DNA from: Laguncularia racemosa
Taxonomy: Eukaryota; Streptophyta; Magnoliopsida; Myrtales; Combretaceae
Length of the DNA stretch: 64,000 bases
NCBI GenBank assembly: GCA_037954665.1
Contig: JBBMOL010000140.1
Span: 992,001-1,056,000, forward strand
Reading direction: 5' to 3'
The notes under the pieces are model-generated. The model saw only the letters and a list, made by a program, of their open reading frames with translations. It was not told the DNA's origin and made no database searches. Both the position numbers and the translations under genes were made by a program. This document shows, in pieces, positions 52,601-63,825 of this stretch; within the stretch, counting starts at the first letter, position 1; each line of letters opens with the position of its first letter.

Positions 52601-53487
52601 TTCTTTCTTTTTCTCACTTTTGATTTGTGCTTCTACCTCTCCACTTCATCCTCTATTTATAGATGCAAGAAATCGAGCTGGATAAGCTCGGATTTCTACC
52701 GATTGAAGCAAATCGGATTTGCGGTTAAAAACCCATCTCCAATTTGTGCAAATCCATTGATTTGTTGCGATTTGATTCCAATTGGATGATATTTATCTTA
52801 TTTCTATTGAAGATCTATTGGATTTGTGCAAAAAATCGAATTAAAACGGTCGAAATTCGGATTTTTCTCCTCGCCGACGATTTCGGACGGAGGTTGAAGA
52901 CGATCACGCACCCGGCGAGTGAGTTCGCCCCAGCCAATCGGCTGTTGACACGTGTCCCAAGTAGAGAAAAAAATTGCAAAACGTGGATTCTGCTTCCCCC
53001 GCGTTTCAAACCCCTGACCAAGCCCTCCCCCGCGCGCGCCTTAGGCCATAGTCCGGACCAGCTGGGCTAGCCCACTTACTCGATTTTTTTATTTTCGCAA
53101 TTTGCATATATGCAATGCGATTTTTTTTTTTTTTGTATTTTTTTGTAATTTTAAAAATTTATAAAAAATATTTAACCCTTTTTGTTGCCATTTCTGCAAT
53201 TATTTTCCAAAATTGATATATTTTTCCTATTTATTTTATTTTTTGAATGTTTTTCCTATTTTTGCTAAATTAGAGAAAAAATAGAAAAAAAAATTGAAAA
53301 TTGATTATTGTTGATTATTATTGATCATTAGGGGCAAAAATGGGGTGTTTACACACCTACATATCAGTATACAAAGATAAGTCCATCTACATTTACATCA
53401 CAACCATTTTTCATACCTTTAGGGGAGAGCTCTAACGCCTATATTCACATCCCTACAGCTCTACAAAAGAGGCAACCTAGATCTTAG
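49640..53487 (+). pseudogene. Dead plant mobile domain (PMD) ORF, interrupted by a solo LTR
   Basis: At 49790-49891 the frame reads KTHTFHFPTKELTITLQD, then ISILVGLPIDGQAIIG, the hallmark of the plant mobile domain (MAIN-like, aminotransferase-like family) found in MULEs and some gypsy elements. Scattered homologous pieces continue to about 51280 with many stops. The Pro-rich tail DLPPPHDEYLPHSSLTP ends exactly at the solo LTR insertion (51286). The same frame resumes after the LTR at 53359 and runs 42 codons to TAG at 53485-53487. It lies just downstream of the transposase pseudogene and is probably the second ORF of the same MULE. Confidence 0.75.
51286..53353 (-). mobile_element. Solo LTR of a Ty3/gypsy-type retrotransposon, 2068 bp, with 5-bp TSD
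   Basis: The element begins TGTTGAGTCT and ends GTGTTTACA, and is flanked on both sides by CACCT (51281-51285 and 53354-53358). Read on the minus strand it starts TGTAAACACCCCATTTTTGC, a common plant gypsy LTR start. It then has a perfect TATA box CTATAAATAG (52653-52662, minus strand), then GAACTACGGC ... GTACGTAGGCACCC (about 51690-51735), a block conserved in many plant gypsy LTRs. No internal gag-pol remains, so it is a solo LTR left by recombination between LTRs. A GGTCGGGTCGGGTC-rich block lies at about 52360-52400. It is inserted into the PMD pseudogene and is therefore younger. Confidence 0.85.
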
Positions 53488-54993
53488 GATGATTACATGG
53501 GTAAGGCATTGACTCAGATCAAGCACGATTCCATTTTGATGCACATGTCTTCTCCTCATAACTCACCACCTACATATTGAAACAATGCACAAATTACATA
53601 AGTAGATCTTAACTAGAGGTGCAAACTTTTAGGTGCTGGAGGAGATGCTAGCCTTAGACTCCCATCTTTTCTTTTTTTTCTATTTCATGTTTAATTTTTC
53701 TAATTTTGTATTTACATTTGTAATTGAAGAAACTAAAGTATATGCAAATAGAAAACTTCGTACTTTCTATAATTGTTTTCTTAACTTATTTCTTCTCTAC
53801 ACTCATTGCCACTTGTTCTCACTTATATTTTTTAATTGATATATATTATACTTAATTATGTATTGTTGAGTAGATAAACTCATGTTCATTGAATTTGATT
53901 TGTCGAGCCAATATGAACATTATTAGGATCCCATTAATAGATACTTTTAGTGCAATAATTAAGAAGCTTAAATACAAAATCTTCTATATTTTTCAAAATG
54001 ATTCTCTATTTACAATAATAATAATAGTAATAATAATAAATCAATGGAAATACATAAATATTTCTTATTTTAGCTCTTAACAAGTACTTTTAAAGTATTT
54101 ATTAATTTATGATTATTATTATATGGGATGGTTTCTAAATTTCTAAAAATGATTATACACTTTAATATATATATATACACATGAAAATGTATTGAAGTTT
54201 TCCTTTTTTAATCCTTAACAAATATTTTCACGAATCACCTTCGACATTTTCTATATTATCATCTACGGGGTGGTTTTTGTTTCCTTTTCCAACATTAGAG
54301 AGGGCTACTTCGCTCACATCAAATATTGCTCCTACTCTGTCTCATTTAGACATCATCATTCATCACCTCCTGCATGCCCATCTCAAAAGCACAAAAAATA
54401 ACAAGAATATGTCTAAATCTCCCACGTTAAACAAACCAATATTCCCCCTAAAACAGCCAAGAAAACACACCATCTTCTTAGAACCCATCAAATCCTTAAA
54501 AGACAAGCCGACACCCCAAAATTACCTAACCATTTATTCCCTCCTCAATGTCCCTCCAAATACTACATAATTTCCCACTTTGGACTCTTTCTTTTGCTCT
54601 TATCTTCATTACAAAAGTGCTTTCGCCTATACACCCACCAACTCAGTTATCTTTATATGCTAATTTTGGAATTTTGCTTCTTGGAGTCTTTTCCCATAGC
54701 AGCCGATTCTTCTTTATCTTGCATCACTACAATCTTTACCAAAGGTGGTGGTCCACCGATCATAGCTTGTGCTAAATGTCGCTTGGCCATGTATAAAAAA
54801 CTCATAGAGAATTCTTCTTAATTGCACTCGATGCACGTTGCATAGAATGATTTAAGCCCTTAGATCTGCAGGATCCACCTTGTTGTTTTATGTATTTGTC
54901 AAATCTAAGGCCATAAAACCTGCTGCACCATGCACCGGGTTTGTGGAAAAATTTTCAAAGTCTTGGATTCTACACATCTAATAGCTCCTTTGT
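53488..54993. other. Intergenic DNA between the transposon cluster and the EAR-motif gene
   Basis: The left part is probably the end of the MULE; I could not locate its terminal inverted repeat. Frames at 54277-54570 and 54594-54821 on + have no recognisable homology and overlap one another in different frames, so I treat them as chance. Confidence 0.45.
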
Positions 54994-55007
54994 GTTTTTA
55001 TATATAC
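54994..55007 (+). promoter_or_regulatory. Candidate TATA box of the EAR-motif gene
   Basis: TTTTTATATATAC lies about 80-90 bases before the ATG at 55084, a normal distance for a short plant leader. Confidence 0.5.
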
Positions 55008-55083
55008 TTCTATATGATATAATCCCATTGACACCAATTTTAGCATAAATCAAAAGTTGCATGCTCTAGTATTAGTCTAAGTT

Positions 55084-55497
55084 ATGGGTAGGCAAAGCGG
55101 TGATCCTACAATGGTTGGTTCATCATCCATAGCTCTATTGCAGCAGAGATTCAGAGAATTAGAAAGAATTAAAGAGAGAAGAGAAGAGAGAGAGCTCATG
55201 AAACGGTTATCGGGTCCGGTTCAGTTCGAAGAACAAAAAACTCCTCCTTTTGCATGGGAGCAGACTCATTACAGTCATCAACACCATGAAAGAGTAGTTA
55301 GTAGTACTACTTCTAGTGTTCATCAGGATTGTTCGCTCTCCCTTGGACTCAATTCTCAAAGCAAGCAAGACGAGTTCTGTGGCATAAAGAACATGCCTCA
55401 AGCAAGCTTGTGGCCCAGAAACACAAGCATAACAGGAAGTGGAACATCATCAAAACGTTTTGAGAATTTCGATGTTGATACTTCTCTTCATCTCTAG
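55084..55497 (+). CDS. Small plant protein of unknown function with LxLxL (EAR-type) motif, 137 aa
   Basis: This is a single-exon frame. Residues 13-42 form a charged amphipathic helix likely to coil (SSSIALLQQRFRELERIKER, then REERELMKRL); proteins with this block exist across flowering plants, though I know no experimental function. Residues 84-90 read SLSLGLN, giving L85-x-L87-x-L89, the EAR-type repression motif that recruits TOPLESS-class corepressors. The C terminus FDVDTSLHL is short and hydrophobic and looks like a conserved tail. There is no signal peptide or membrane segment, and no DNA-binding domain, so if it acts in transcription it would be as an adaptor. It has its own TATA-like element and poly(A) signal. 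Methionine 10 is an alternative start. Function is unknown; the corepressor role is inference from the motif. Confidence 0.8.
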   Translation: MGRQSGDPTMVGSSSIALLQQRFRELERIKERREERELMKRLSGPVQFEEQKTPPFAWEQTHYSHQHHERVVSSTTSSVHQDCSLSLGLNSQSKQDEFCGIKNMPQASLWPRNTSITGSGTSSKRFENFDVDTSLHL

Positions 55498-55641
55498 TTC
55501 AGTTCACATCAGTTTTTTTGTTTTTTGGTTTTTTTTTGGGGGGGGCAGATGATATGTTAATTTTTATTAATTTTTGTCTATTTTATTTTTCTCGCTACTT
55601 CTCGTTTTAGGGTACTTTAAGGAAATGTAACAAAGTTTCTG

Positions 55642-55647
55642 AATAAA
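55642..55647 (+). terminator. Candidate poly(A) signal of the EAR-motif gene
   Basis: AATAAA lies 145 bases downstream of the stop codon, following a GT-rich 3' UTR (TTTTTTGTTTTTTGG and a G tract at about 55540). Confidence 0.5.
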
Positions 55648-58439
55648 GGTACTGTAACAGGACGAGCCACTCTTATGTTATGTATATTACATGGGACGAG
55701 CTATAGCTTTGCTATAGATGATGTGCATGCCATTAAACTGATGGAAGGAATAGTTTCGCTACTGTCGAAGTCGTGGAAGATGTTTTTCATTGAACTCGTA
55801 CTGATTCTTTCTGTCCAAATCCCTGAAAACGCTGTGCTTTGTGTCTGGGAAAAGCAATCACGTCGCGTTGATCCAATGCAGGAGCTTTAGGAATTTTACG
55901 TTCTTGATTCTTTATTTTGTTGCCTTTGTACCTGATCTCAACAAATCACTTAGCGTATTGTTACGGAAAATGTTAATGAACTCTGAAGTACTTGTTAAAC
56001 AATTGAATTAAAAAAAAGAATCATTTTAAATTTTTGTAAATTGTATAAGAAAGATGGAAAGCATGAACAGCGGTCTGCGAACCCAAAATGAAGAGGGTGA
56101 TGATATTTTTCTTCGAAAAAAGAGTAAATTTTGTATCTTTATTTAACAATCTCAATCCATATGTTATTATTGAAATATAACATAGCACTTTTAGTTATTA
56201 TAATAAATGACATGGCCGTCCACCTCAATTTCTTTCTCTCCATTTTTTTTTTTCAAATTTTCAATGAAAAACATTATCCCTTAAGTTTACTAAAAAAAAA
56301 GTTATGACCTGTTCTCTCTCTCTCTCCCTTTAATCTATCTATCCTATCATGCCTCAAAAACCCTAACCATTAAAAAAAACCTAAATCAAACCCTAACCCC
56401 AAAACTAAATCAAACTCAGATAAGAATTCTACCCCTACATCTAAATTGAACCATAACCATAAAATCTAAATCAAACACTAAATCTAGAGTAAACCTCCAA
56501 ATAGAGGACTTATGAATCCTTATTGTGAAATTAAAAAATGAAACCTAAAGCTTATTCCTTTCATAAAAGGAATGGAGGAAAATAATAGAAAAGAGATTGT
56601 GAATTCATTTTTATTTGTGTCAAATAAAGACCATGTTGGAGCAAGTAATGCAATTGAAGTTGGTCCATTCTAATTTGTGTATTTTATCACTCACTTCAAC
56701 TTGTAGAACAAATGGGTTTATTTTTAGGTTAGTAAGGTGGGTTGTCAGAAAGATTAAAGAGGGAAAGAGAGAGAAGTTTACAACATTTTTCAATATATTA
56801 TAAAGATAATACACTAGGCCAAAAATTTGCAAAAAAAATTGAAGAGAGAAAATAACGTGGCAAGTTGTCAACTATTTTAATGACTAAAAGTGGCACATCA
56901 TATTTTGTTAATGGCAAATGGATAAAACCCTCAAATGAGTATAATTTATAAATATAAGCCCTCAAATACATCAATTATAAATCCAAGCTTTTTCTTTCTT
57001 TCTTTCTTTCTTTTTTTTTTGGAAAAATTGCATACATAGCATATCCTTCCTCTACATTTTTTTCCCTATTTTTCTCCTAAACTAGAGGAGATATTGGTGG
57101 GTAAAATTACAAACAAATGAATCAATATTTGAGTTTAAGTTTAAATAGATGATTGGACTTTTAAGTGTTTAAAATAGAATATCAATATTATGGTAAGTAA
57201 TTTAAATAAATAATTAAATTTTCAAGTATTAAAATAGAAAATCGCCATTACGATAAATGACTTAAATAGTTGATTGAAATTTTTATAATTTTCTCGATTT
57301 TAATCATTTTTTTGAACTACTTATTATAATTTTAATTACTTATTTTAATTATTTAAAAATTCGATTTTTTTATTTAAACTATTTAATATAATGTTAAATT
57401 ATCAATTTTTTATTATAATCACTTAAAAATTCGATATTTTATTTGTACTAATTCCAAACGGTAATTCTCTGATATGTTACTTTCCCAAAGCAATTGTAAT
57501 GAAGAAGTTTTTCGAATTCTAAAGTTTGAGCACGGCCCTTTGAGAAATTGAAAATGTTAAAGGGTACGGTACTTGCCCCAACTAACCGATCCTGTTCATC
57601 TGAACCGACTCAAGTCCGAGCCTAAAACCCATGGGACGGGTCTGGATCCGGCACGTGCTTTTATCTGTCCGCGCCACTTTTTAATATATATATATATATA
57701 ATAATAATGTAATTAGTAAAATGCATCAAGTATAGTCATTGGCATACACCGGTTTATATTAGTCAGTTTTAATCAATGTACATAGAGTCAGACAATTTAG
57801 GTAATTGCCCGTGTAATACATGAGCAATAGATTAGAAGGCAATATGCATATAGTTTAAAATAAATTATTAATAATGACGCACATAATCTATGTAATTAAT
57901 CGTTAGAAATAATTAAATACATAAATATTTAATTTGCGTTTGAATATTGTGGCCTAGTTTAAATTATTTCTGAATAGATATTGATCGAATTTATTAATGC
58001 AAAGGTATACGTAACGACAAAATATTACTCAAAAGTTATGAAAGAAATTTTATTTATTCAGTTGAAAGTATGAAAGAAAAGATAATATTATATAAACATA
58101 CAATCAGAAATTTGAAAATTCCACATTCACTAATAAATTAAATAGGTATGCTGAGAGATGACTTAATTTTTCTGCTGTTTTGGTATGACACCTTGGTGTT
58201 GATGGTGAACTCCGTTTCATATTGGATTCAGGTGACGCTGAACATGATTAGCACACGGTGCACGTATGAAGTCTGTAAACTCCTTGATCTTTGATGCTAT
58301 TGTCTGCGTGAGTGGCTGCTCGAATATGGTTCATGTCTTGAACTTAAGTCGTAATCAGAAGATTTAGGTGTTTTACTTTAGACTTGGAAAATGAGATAAA
58401 CTGGCACGAAATTGGTTCAAAATCACTGAGTTAGGTTCT
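55648..58439. other. AT-rich intergenic DNA
   Basis: The 71-codon frame at 55675-55890 lies just after the poly(A) signal and is not recognisable. A GC-richer patch at about 57530-57680 contains CACGTG (57652-57657) and repeated AACCGA/GAACCGA motifs, but no coding sequence follows it. The rest is AT-rich with a (TTTC)n run at about 56990-57010. Confidence 0.45.
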
Positions 58440-59175
58440 AAAAATGATTAGAGGTGTACAAGTGGGTTAGGGTCAACAAGCCAGTCTGTTTAACTCCATT
58501 TTAAAAATGGGTTAAGGATAAAAAAAATTAACCTATTTAAAAAGCAGACTAAATTAACCCGACTCATTTAATATATGGATTAAAGTTGGTTGGCATGTGG
58601 AATTAGCTTACTTATCCTTACAAAAAAAAAAAAAAAAAAAAGAGCCTGAACTTTTATCACACAGTATGGGAAAAAATAAGTTAAACAAACTCAATTAATA
58701 AATTAGCTCATTTAACCCATCAAATAGGCTAGGAAAGTAGGTTAAATGAGCTAGAAAAATGGGTTAAATATGCTTGAAAAGTGAGTTGGCCCGTTTAACT
58801 CACGGGTTAAAGCGGGTTAGCCACTTCCCCTTAAAAAAAAAAGGCCTAAATTTTTACAGCATAGCATAGAAAAAAATGGGTTAAAGGAGCTAGGTTATTA
58901 AGTTAACATGTTTAACTCATCAAATAAATTGGAGAAGTAGGTTAAATGGCCAAAAAAGTGGATTAAACGAGTTGAAAAAAATAAGTTACTCATTTAACCC
59001 ATCAAACAGTAAAAGTGGGTTAAACGGCTAGTTAGTGGTTACTTGTTTAACCCACTAACCCACATGGGCTGGGTTAAATAGTAAATTTTGACTCGTTTAA
59101 CCTATTGGCCAAAGTGGATCGAGTTAGGTTAACTCATTTAACCTACTTGCATACTTGAAAAATGATGAACCGCGA
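58440..59175. repeat. Block rich in GGGTTAA / TTAACCC with an internal tandem duplication
   Basis: GGGTTAA, TTAACCC and close variants (GTTAAAT, TTTAACTC) recur dozens of times on both strands. Inside, a segment from about 58621 (A tract, then CTGAACTTTTATCACA) is repeated from about 58831 (A tract, then CTAAATTTTTACAGCA). Both go on to TTTAACYCATCAAATA and GTAGGTTAAATG, a period of about 210 bases. There is no frame. The inverted motif pairs could form hairpins. It looks like transposon-derived low-complexity DNA. Confidence 0.7.
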
Positions 59176-61536
59176 CTAGCTTATTAAAACTCAGTTTCAA
59201 GCCGATTTAATTAACTAAGCAGTTTATAAGTTCAAATCATAACTTTAATTTTTTAAAATAAATTTAATTATAAAAACTTAGGTTTAAAATTAATTAAAAA
59301 ATATTGCAAGCCTAAAAATTATGTAAATTTTAGCCCATTTTCCAAATAAATTGAAGAAAAATTTATATTTATTTATATATAACCACATTCAAATATAGTC
59401 ATAATATTAGCAATGTGGGAAAAAATTAAACAAAAAAAAAAGATTTGTTAAGGAATGAAAATCTCTTTTGAGTAAAAGTTTATAAATGTTCAATTAGATA
59501 TACTTTCAAAGTATATTTATTTCTTATATTGTTAATAGCAATATATCAAATACTATAAGTGTGAATTAAAATTTTTCATTTGAGATGGAAATAGTTTTAA
59601 TTTTTAATACTATTTAAATAAATATTTTATTTTAATATATATATAACACTTTCAATAGAGTTATTTGGGATCTATACTTTTTAACTTGGTAGTGGGACTT
59701 TACATATAAAGAAAGTTCATATTTGTACCTATGCATATTATACGGCACATTAAATTTTGGTGCACCGCTTCTCATGATTTTCCAACCTACGCTCATCTAA
59801 GGTCTTTGAAGTAAATTACTTTCATTTATCGTAATCCTTTTACCGTAGGTTATTTTTCGCCATGATAACAAATCAAGTTGACAACGGTGGTCGATCGAGA
59901 TTAATTGGATATCTGATCGCTAGGCCGCAATTGTAGATGGCAAGCAACAAGCTATGCACGAATGACCAAGCCGGTGTTGGAGTTGACCAAGCCTTCTTCA
60001 TTGTTGATCCAAGCCTCATACACTAACGTTCGGTCCAATATATTAACGCGGATTCACTTCACTAAACGAAATAAAGAGAATTAAATTACTATTTAATATA
60101 AATTAAATAAATATGTAATAATTATTGTGGATCTATTACTTTAATCGGTTGATACCAAAAAAATGATGAATGAGACATAAATAAAAAATAAATTATCAAT
60201 TATACTTCTAAAATTATTATCATTTTTCACTTCTCATAACCGTTTTAATATAATTTACAATAATAAGGCATTTATAATAAAAATGGTAAATGAATCATTA
60301 AATAATAATTCATAAGTTAAAAACATGAATTGCTATCAAATATTTTTCGTAATAATAATTCATCGGTAATTACTATTATGTAATATGAACACTATAATAA
60401 TAACATTATATGAAAAAAAAGGAAATAGAATAATTATTTCTTCCAAATAAACATGCAATAAGCTATAAACAATCTATTTATAACCTAATTTTTATCTTAT
60501 TCCTTTTGATTTAGTTAGCTCTAGACCCATGTTTATTTTATTCTTATTCTTATATGTAGATTTTTTTGTGTCATATTGATTTCATTGAATCTAATTGTTG
60601 GAGAGATTCCATAATACATCTCTAATCTATTTGTGCTATATTATGTACCTTACATTTTATTTTATTTTTGTACCTTTTCTCATTTTATTAATATATTGTA
60701 TTGATGAAAAATAATGTGTTGTGCAATAGTGTTAAAACCTTTATAAAAGTAAGCTTAAATTATTGGGGAAAAAAAGCTATACTTAAATATAAAAGGAGTA
60801 TACCCATTTAAATTTCTTATCAAAAGATGCTATTATCGCAACTTATATTCTGTTTTGCCTCGTCAACATTTTGAGTCCCAACCCTCCCACCTCACCAGTA
60901 TCAACCTTTTTTTTTTTTTTTTAAAGTATGAAAAAATTTGACTTTTTTTTATATTTTTGCAAGTTATTCATTGATGCCATTTTGTTTTTTTTTTATATAT
61001 ATATATAAATCATGATCTATACTATTATTCATTAAGTAATTATCAGTCTTTTGTTAAAGATGATAGGTAACATGCACAAGTTCCACTAATGGAACCTCAG
61101 ATAATTTTGTTGAAGACACGTGTATCACATACAATTTTTACTGAAGACTCATGATTGCTTTAACAAAGAATAACATATAGGAGTGGACTCAGAATCATGA
61201 GACTAAGGATACTAGACATGCTATATTTAAGTTAATATTATAATTATTCATATTTATATATATAGATATGTGTATATGCATGTAAATATGAAAACATTTC
61301 ATAAAACAAGTGTATCACAACATTTTTTAATATTTAATAAAAAAGAAACTTTAATTATTTTTTTAACAAAAATAATTAAGAATACTCAACACACTTCATA
61401 AGAGGTTAAAGAATAAATATCTTATTTTTTTCATTATCATATCTATATTAATATTGAAATTTACTCTTCAATTTATAAAAAAAAATCAATACATAAAAGT
61501 AACTTGTGTAGATATACAAAACAGAAAAAAACAAAA

Positions 61537-61538
<2 letters not shown>

Positions 61539-61580
<42 letters not shown>
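61539..61580. repeat. (AT)21 microsatellite
   Basis: An uninterrupted AT dinucleotide run of about 42 bases. Shorter AT/TA runs occur at about 36797, 46950 and 57684. Confidence 0.9.
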
Positions 61581-61582
<2 letters not shown>

Positions 61583-61929
61583 TTCAATTTTTTTAATGAT
61601 AACTCAATAAGATTTTATTATTAATAATGTTATAAAAATTATTAGTCTTTAGTCATACAATATTGTACATTCATTTTTTATGATATTAATTATAAGTAAA
61701 GTATAACAAGTTGTATACTTATTATTAATTATATATACTTTGTGTAGCATTTTTACTATTGATAATGTAATTACTATTTATGGTATACAATTAATGAATA
61801 AATAAAACTCAAGAGAAATTTAATTTTATTAATCATTGTAATGAAAAAATAAATAAATAAGAGAGAGTTAATGCCATTTAAATAATATAAGAATAAATGT
61901 AACATGTGAAAGGTAAAATTATATTCACT

Positions 61930-61985
61930 GGAATTGAACCTATGATCTTTTAATTAAAAAGATATATGCCTTGCCACTAAGTTAT
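61930..61985 (-). mobile_element. tRNA-like / SINE-head fragment
   Basis: The reverse strand reads ATAACTTAGTGGCAAGGCAT, then ends AGGTTCAATTCC at 61930-61940, which are A-box- and B-box-like. The stems needed for a real tRNA do not pair convincingly and the anticodon region is AT-only. A decayed tRNA or SINE head is the likely origin. Confidence 0.35.
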
Positions 61986-62964
61986 ACATCATTATTTTTT
62001 ATGTTTTACTCTTATAATATACATATAATATATGTACTTTTTCATTTCTAAAAAATTCTTATAATAAATATCTTATCTTTTCATTGTTGTATCTATATTA
62101 ATAGTAAAAAAAAAATCAATCAATAAATTATAAAAGCGTAATAACACACATCACATTTCTATAATTATTACATTCTTTTAAATGTAATCATCATTATAAA
62201 TGCCTTATTAAAGGTAAATAAAAAAAAAATCAAACCAAACAAAAAATATAGTTTCTTTTGTAGTTTGGTTTGTGAAATTCTCAATGCAAACCAAACAAAA
62301 AATTTATAGTTGGTTTGAAAGGCAAATCAAACCAAATCGAATAAACTAAACTAAATTGTTTTAAGAAATAAAACAATATTTTATGTGTGATTAAAAAAAA
62401 TTCTTTAATTACAATATAATATTCAAAAGAAATTTAAGTTCGTACTTATTGAAATTATATGCATCTGTCTTTTATAATCAAGGTTATTGTAATATGCATA
62501 TAAGTGGATTCAAAATTTATATTATATGCTAATTTTATAAATAAAATTAGTTATCAAAATACCTTCAATATTTCTTAATTGTATAAATATTAACTTTATT
62601 AATCTTTTATATAATGCTAAATACCAATACATTTTGTTAAAATAATTTCATACTTGTAATATAGGATAATATATCATGCATTTAATCTTTCATATGGTTC
62701 AACACGTGAGCCAACCAAATCAATCTAAAGTTTTATGGTTTGAGAAATTTTTTTATGTATTTTAGTTAAAAAATGATAAAAAAAATTTGTTTTTTTTTAT
62801 TGGTGTGTCTTGATTTTAAAATTAAAATACAACCAAATTGAATTGTGCTTGTCTTTAACCTCTATCTCTCAATCCCTCTTCTAGTATTCTTTATCTGAAA
62901 AAATAAATGGCTGCATGTAAAAAGCACGAAGTCCACGGGCTAGTTTCGATGGGTGGGCATCACG

Positions 62965-63145
62965 GAAAATGGGCCTAACAGTGAATATATATTTTCCCCC
63001 AAGAAGCCCAACAATCCGACGTGGCAAAATCTAATTCGTCAACTGTAACGAACATTTAACCCAAAGGAAAACTAAAAACCATTTCGCCCATCTCTCTCTC
63101 CTTCTTCAAGCTCCAGAACCTTCTCTGTCCTCTAAAACCCTACTA
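62965..63145 (+). promoter_or_regulatory. HSP90-6 proximal promoter with site II, ACGTGG and telo-box elements
   Basis: TGGGCC (62970-62975) and AGCCCA (63005-63010, inverted TGGGCT) are site II-type TCP-binding elements. CGACGTGGC lies at about 63018-63026. A CT-rich tract is at about 63090-63110, and AAACCCTAC, a telo-box variant, is at 63135-63143. The site II plus telo-box combination is typical of plant nuclear genes for mitochondrial proteins. Function is inferred from the motifs. Confidence 0.55.
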
Positions 63146-63260
63146 AACCCCCTCCCTCTGCAGCTGAATACCCAACTCGCATCATTTTCATTTCCGTAAC
63201 TCAACCGAGTTCCTAGGCTTCATACCCTCATCACAAAGTCTCATCACTCTACTAGTGAAT

Positions 63261-63825
63261 ATGCACAGGCTCTCTAGACGCTCCGTCTCTACTATCCTCC
63301 GCCTCGGAGGTGCAAGTCATCGCTCCTCCTATGCCGCTTCGATTAACTCCTCCATTTCTGTTGCCGAATTGGTTCGTACCTCCAAATCCTCATTTCAAGT
63401 TTTCATTTCAAATTCAATGCTCTTTTGTTATTAGAAAATTCGTTAATCATTTAACTATCAAGCTCATGTATGAATTATAGTGTTTGTGCTCATTGATTTT
63501 TTAATGCTTTAGGAATTGTAATGGTTTAATTTGTTGAGGTTGTTATTTTTGAGTAGTTTCGGTTCATGAATTGTTGTATTTTGCTTGTTTCTAATGTATA
63601 TAGATGAGGTATTTAGACTTTATTTTTCATGATCAGGCATTAGAGAACGATGTCAACGTGAGATCGTATTCTTCATTGTCTAATGGACGTTGCGGTGTTA
63701 GTCGCTCTTTGAATCTGATCAATGTGAGAGGCGGTGTATATTTTGGTAGTCGCTATGAGTCGAGTGCGGCAGCTTCCGAGGCATCTGCTTCTCCTCCGGC
63801 TGAGAGATACGAGTATCAAGCAGAA
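63261..63825 (+). CDS. HSP90-6: Mitochondrial HSP90 (HSP90-6/HSP89.1, TRAP1-like), first two coding exons, partial
   Basis: This is an ATP-dependent chaperone of the mitochondrial matrix. Exon 1 is 63261-63371 (37 codons: MHRLSRRSVSTILRLGGA and onward) and encodes an Arg/Ser-rich mitochondrial presequence. Exon 2 is 63637-63825 (63 codons) and continues in phase 0 with ALENDVNVRSYSSLSNGR, then YFGSRYESSAAASEAS and PPAERYEYQAE. The last block is the conserved entry into the HSP90 GHKL ATPase domain. The donor after exon 2 is GTAAGT, and the gene continues past the window edge, so the ATPase, middle and dimerisation domains are not visible. The frame beginning at 63604 starts inside intron 1. 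Recognition rests on the plant-specific N terminus; the chaperone body itself cannot be checked here. Confidence 0.83.

Larger units (their letters stand above)
59176..62960. other. AT-rich intergenic DNA with microsatellites and repeat traces
   Basis: No gene was found on either strand. A pair of AACCAAACAAAAAAT repeats within AAACCAAAC-rich DNA lies at about 62230-62345. There is an A/T-tract-rich stretch at about 60900-61010. The (AT)n tract and the tRNA-like piece are listed separately. Confidence 0.5.

Noticed and set aside
54277..54821. Three overlapping frames on +
   Set aside because: They overlap in different frames, have low-complexity composition and resemble nothing known; chance is the simplest explanation.
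55675..55890. 71-codon frame just after the EAR-motif gene
   Set aside because: It begins after the candidate poly(A) signal and has no recognisable content.
58440..59175. Interstitial telomere repeat
   Set aside because: The units are GGGTTAA variants at irregular spacing on both strands, not tandem TTTAGGG.
61930..61985. Functional tRNA gene on -
   Set aside because: The boxes are tRNA-like but the stems do not pair and the anticodon arm is AT-only.
63604..63636. ATG at 63604 as the start of HSP90-6
   Set aside because: It is inside intron 1; the family-like presequence starts at 63261 and joins exon 2 in phase 0 at 63637.
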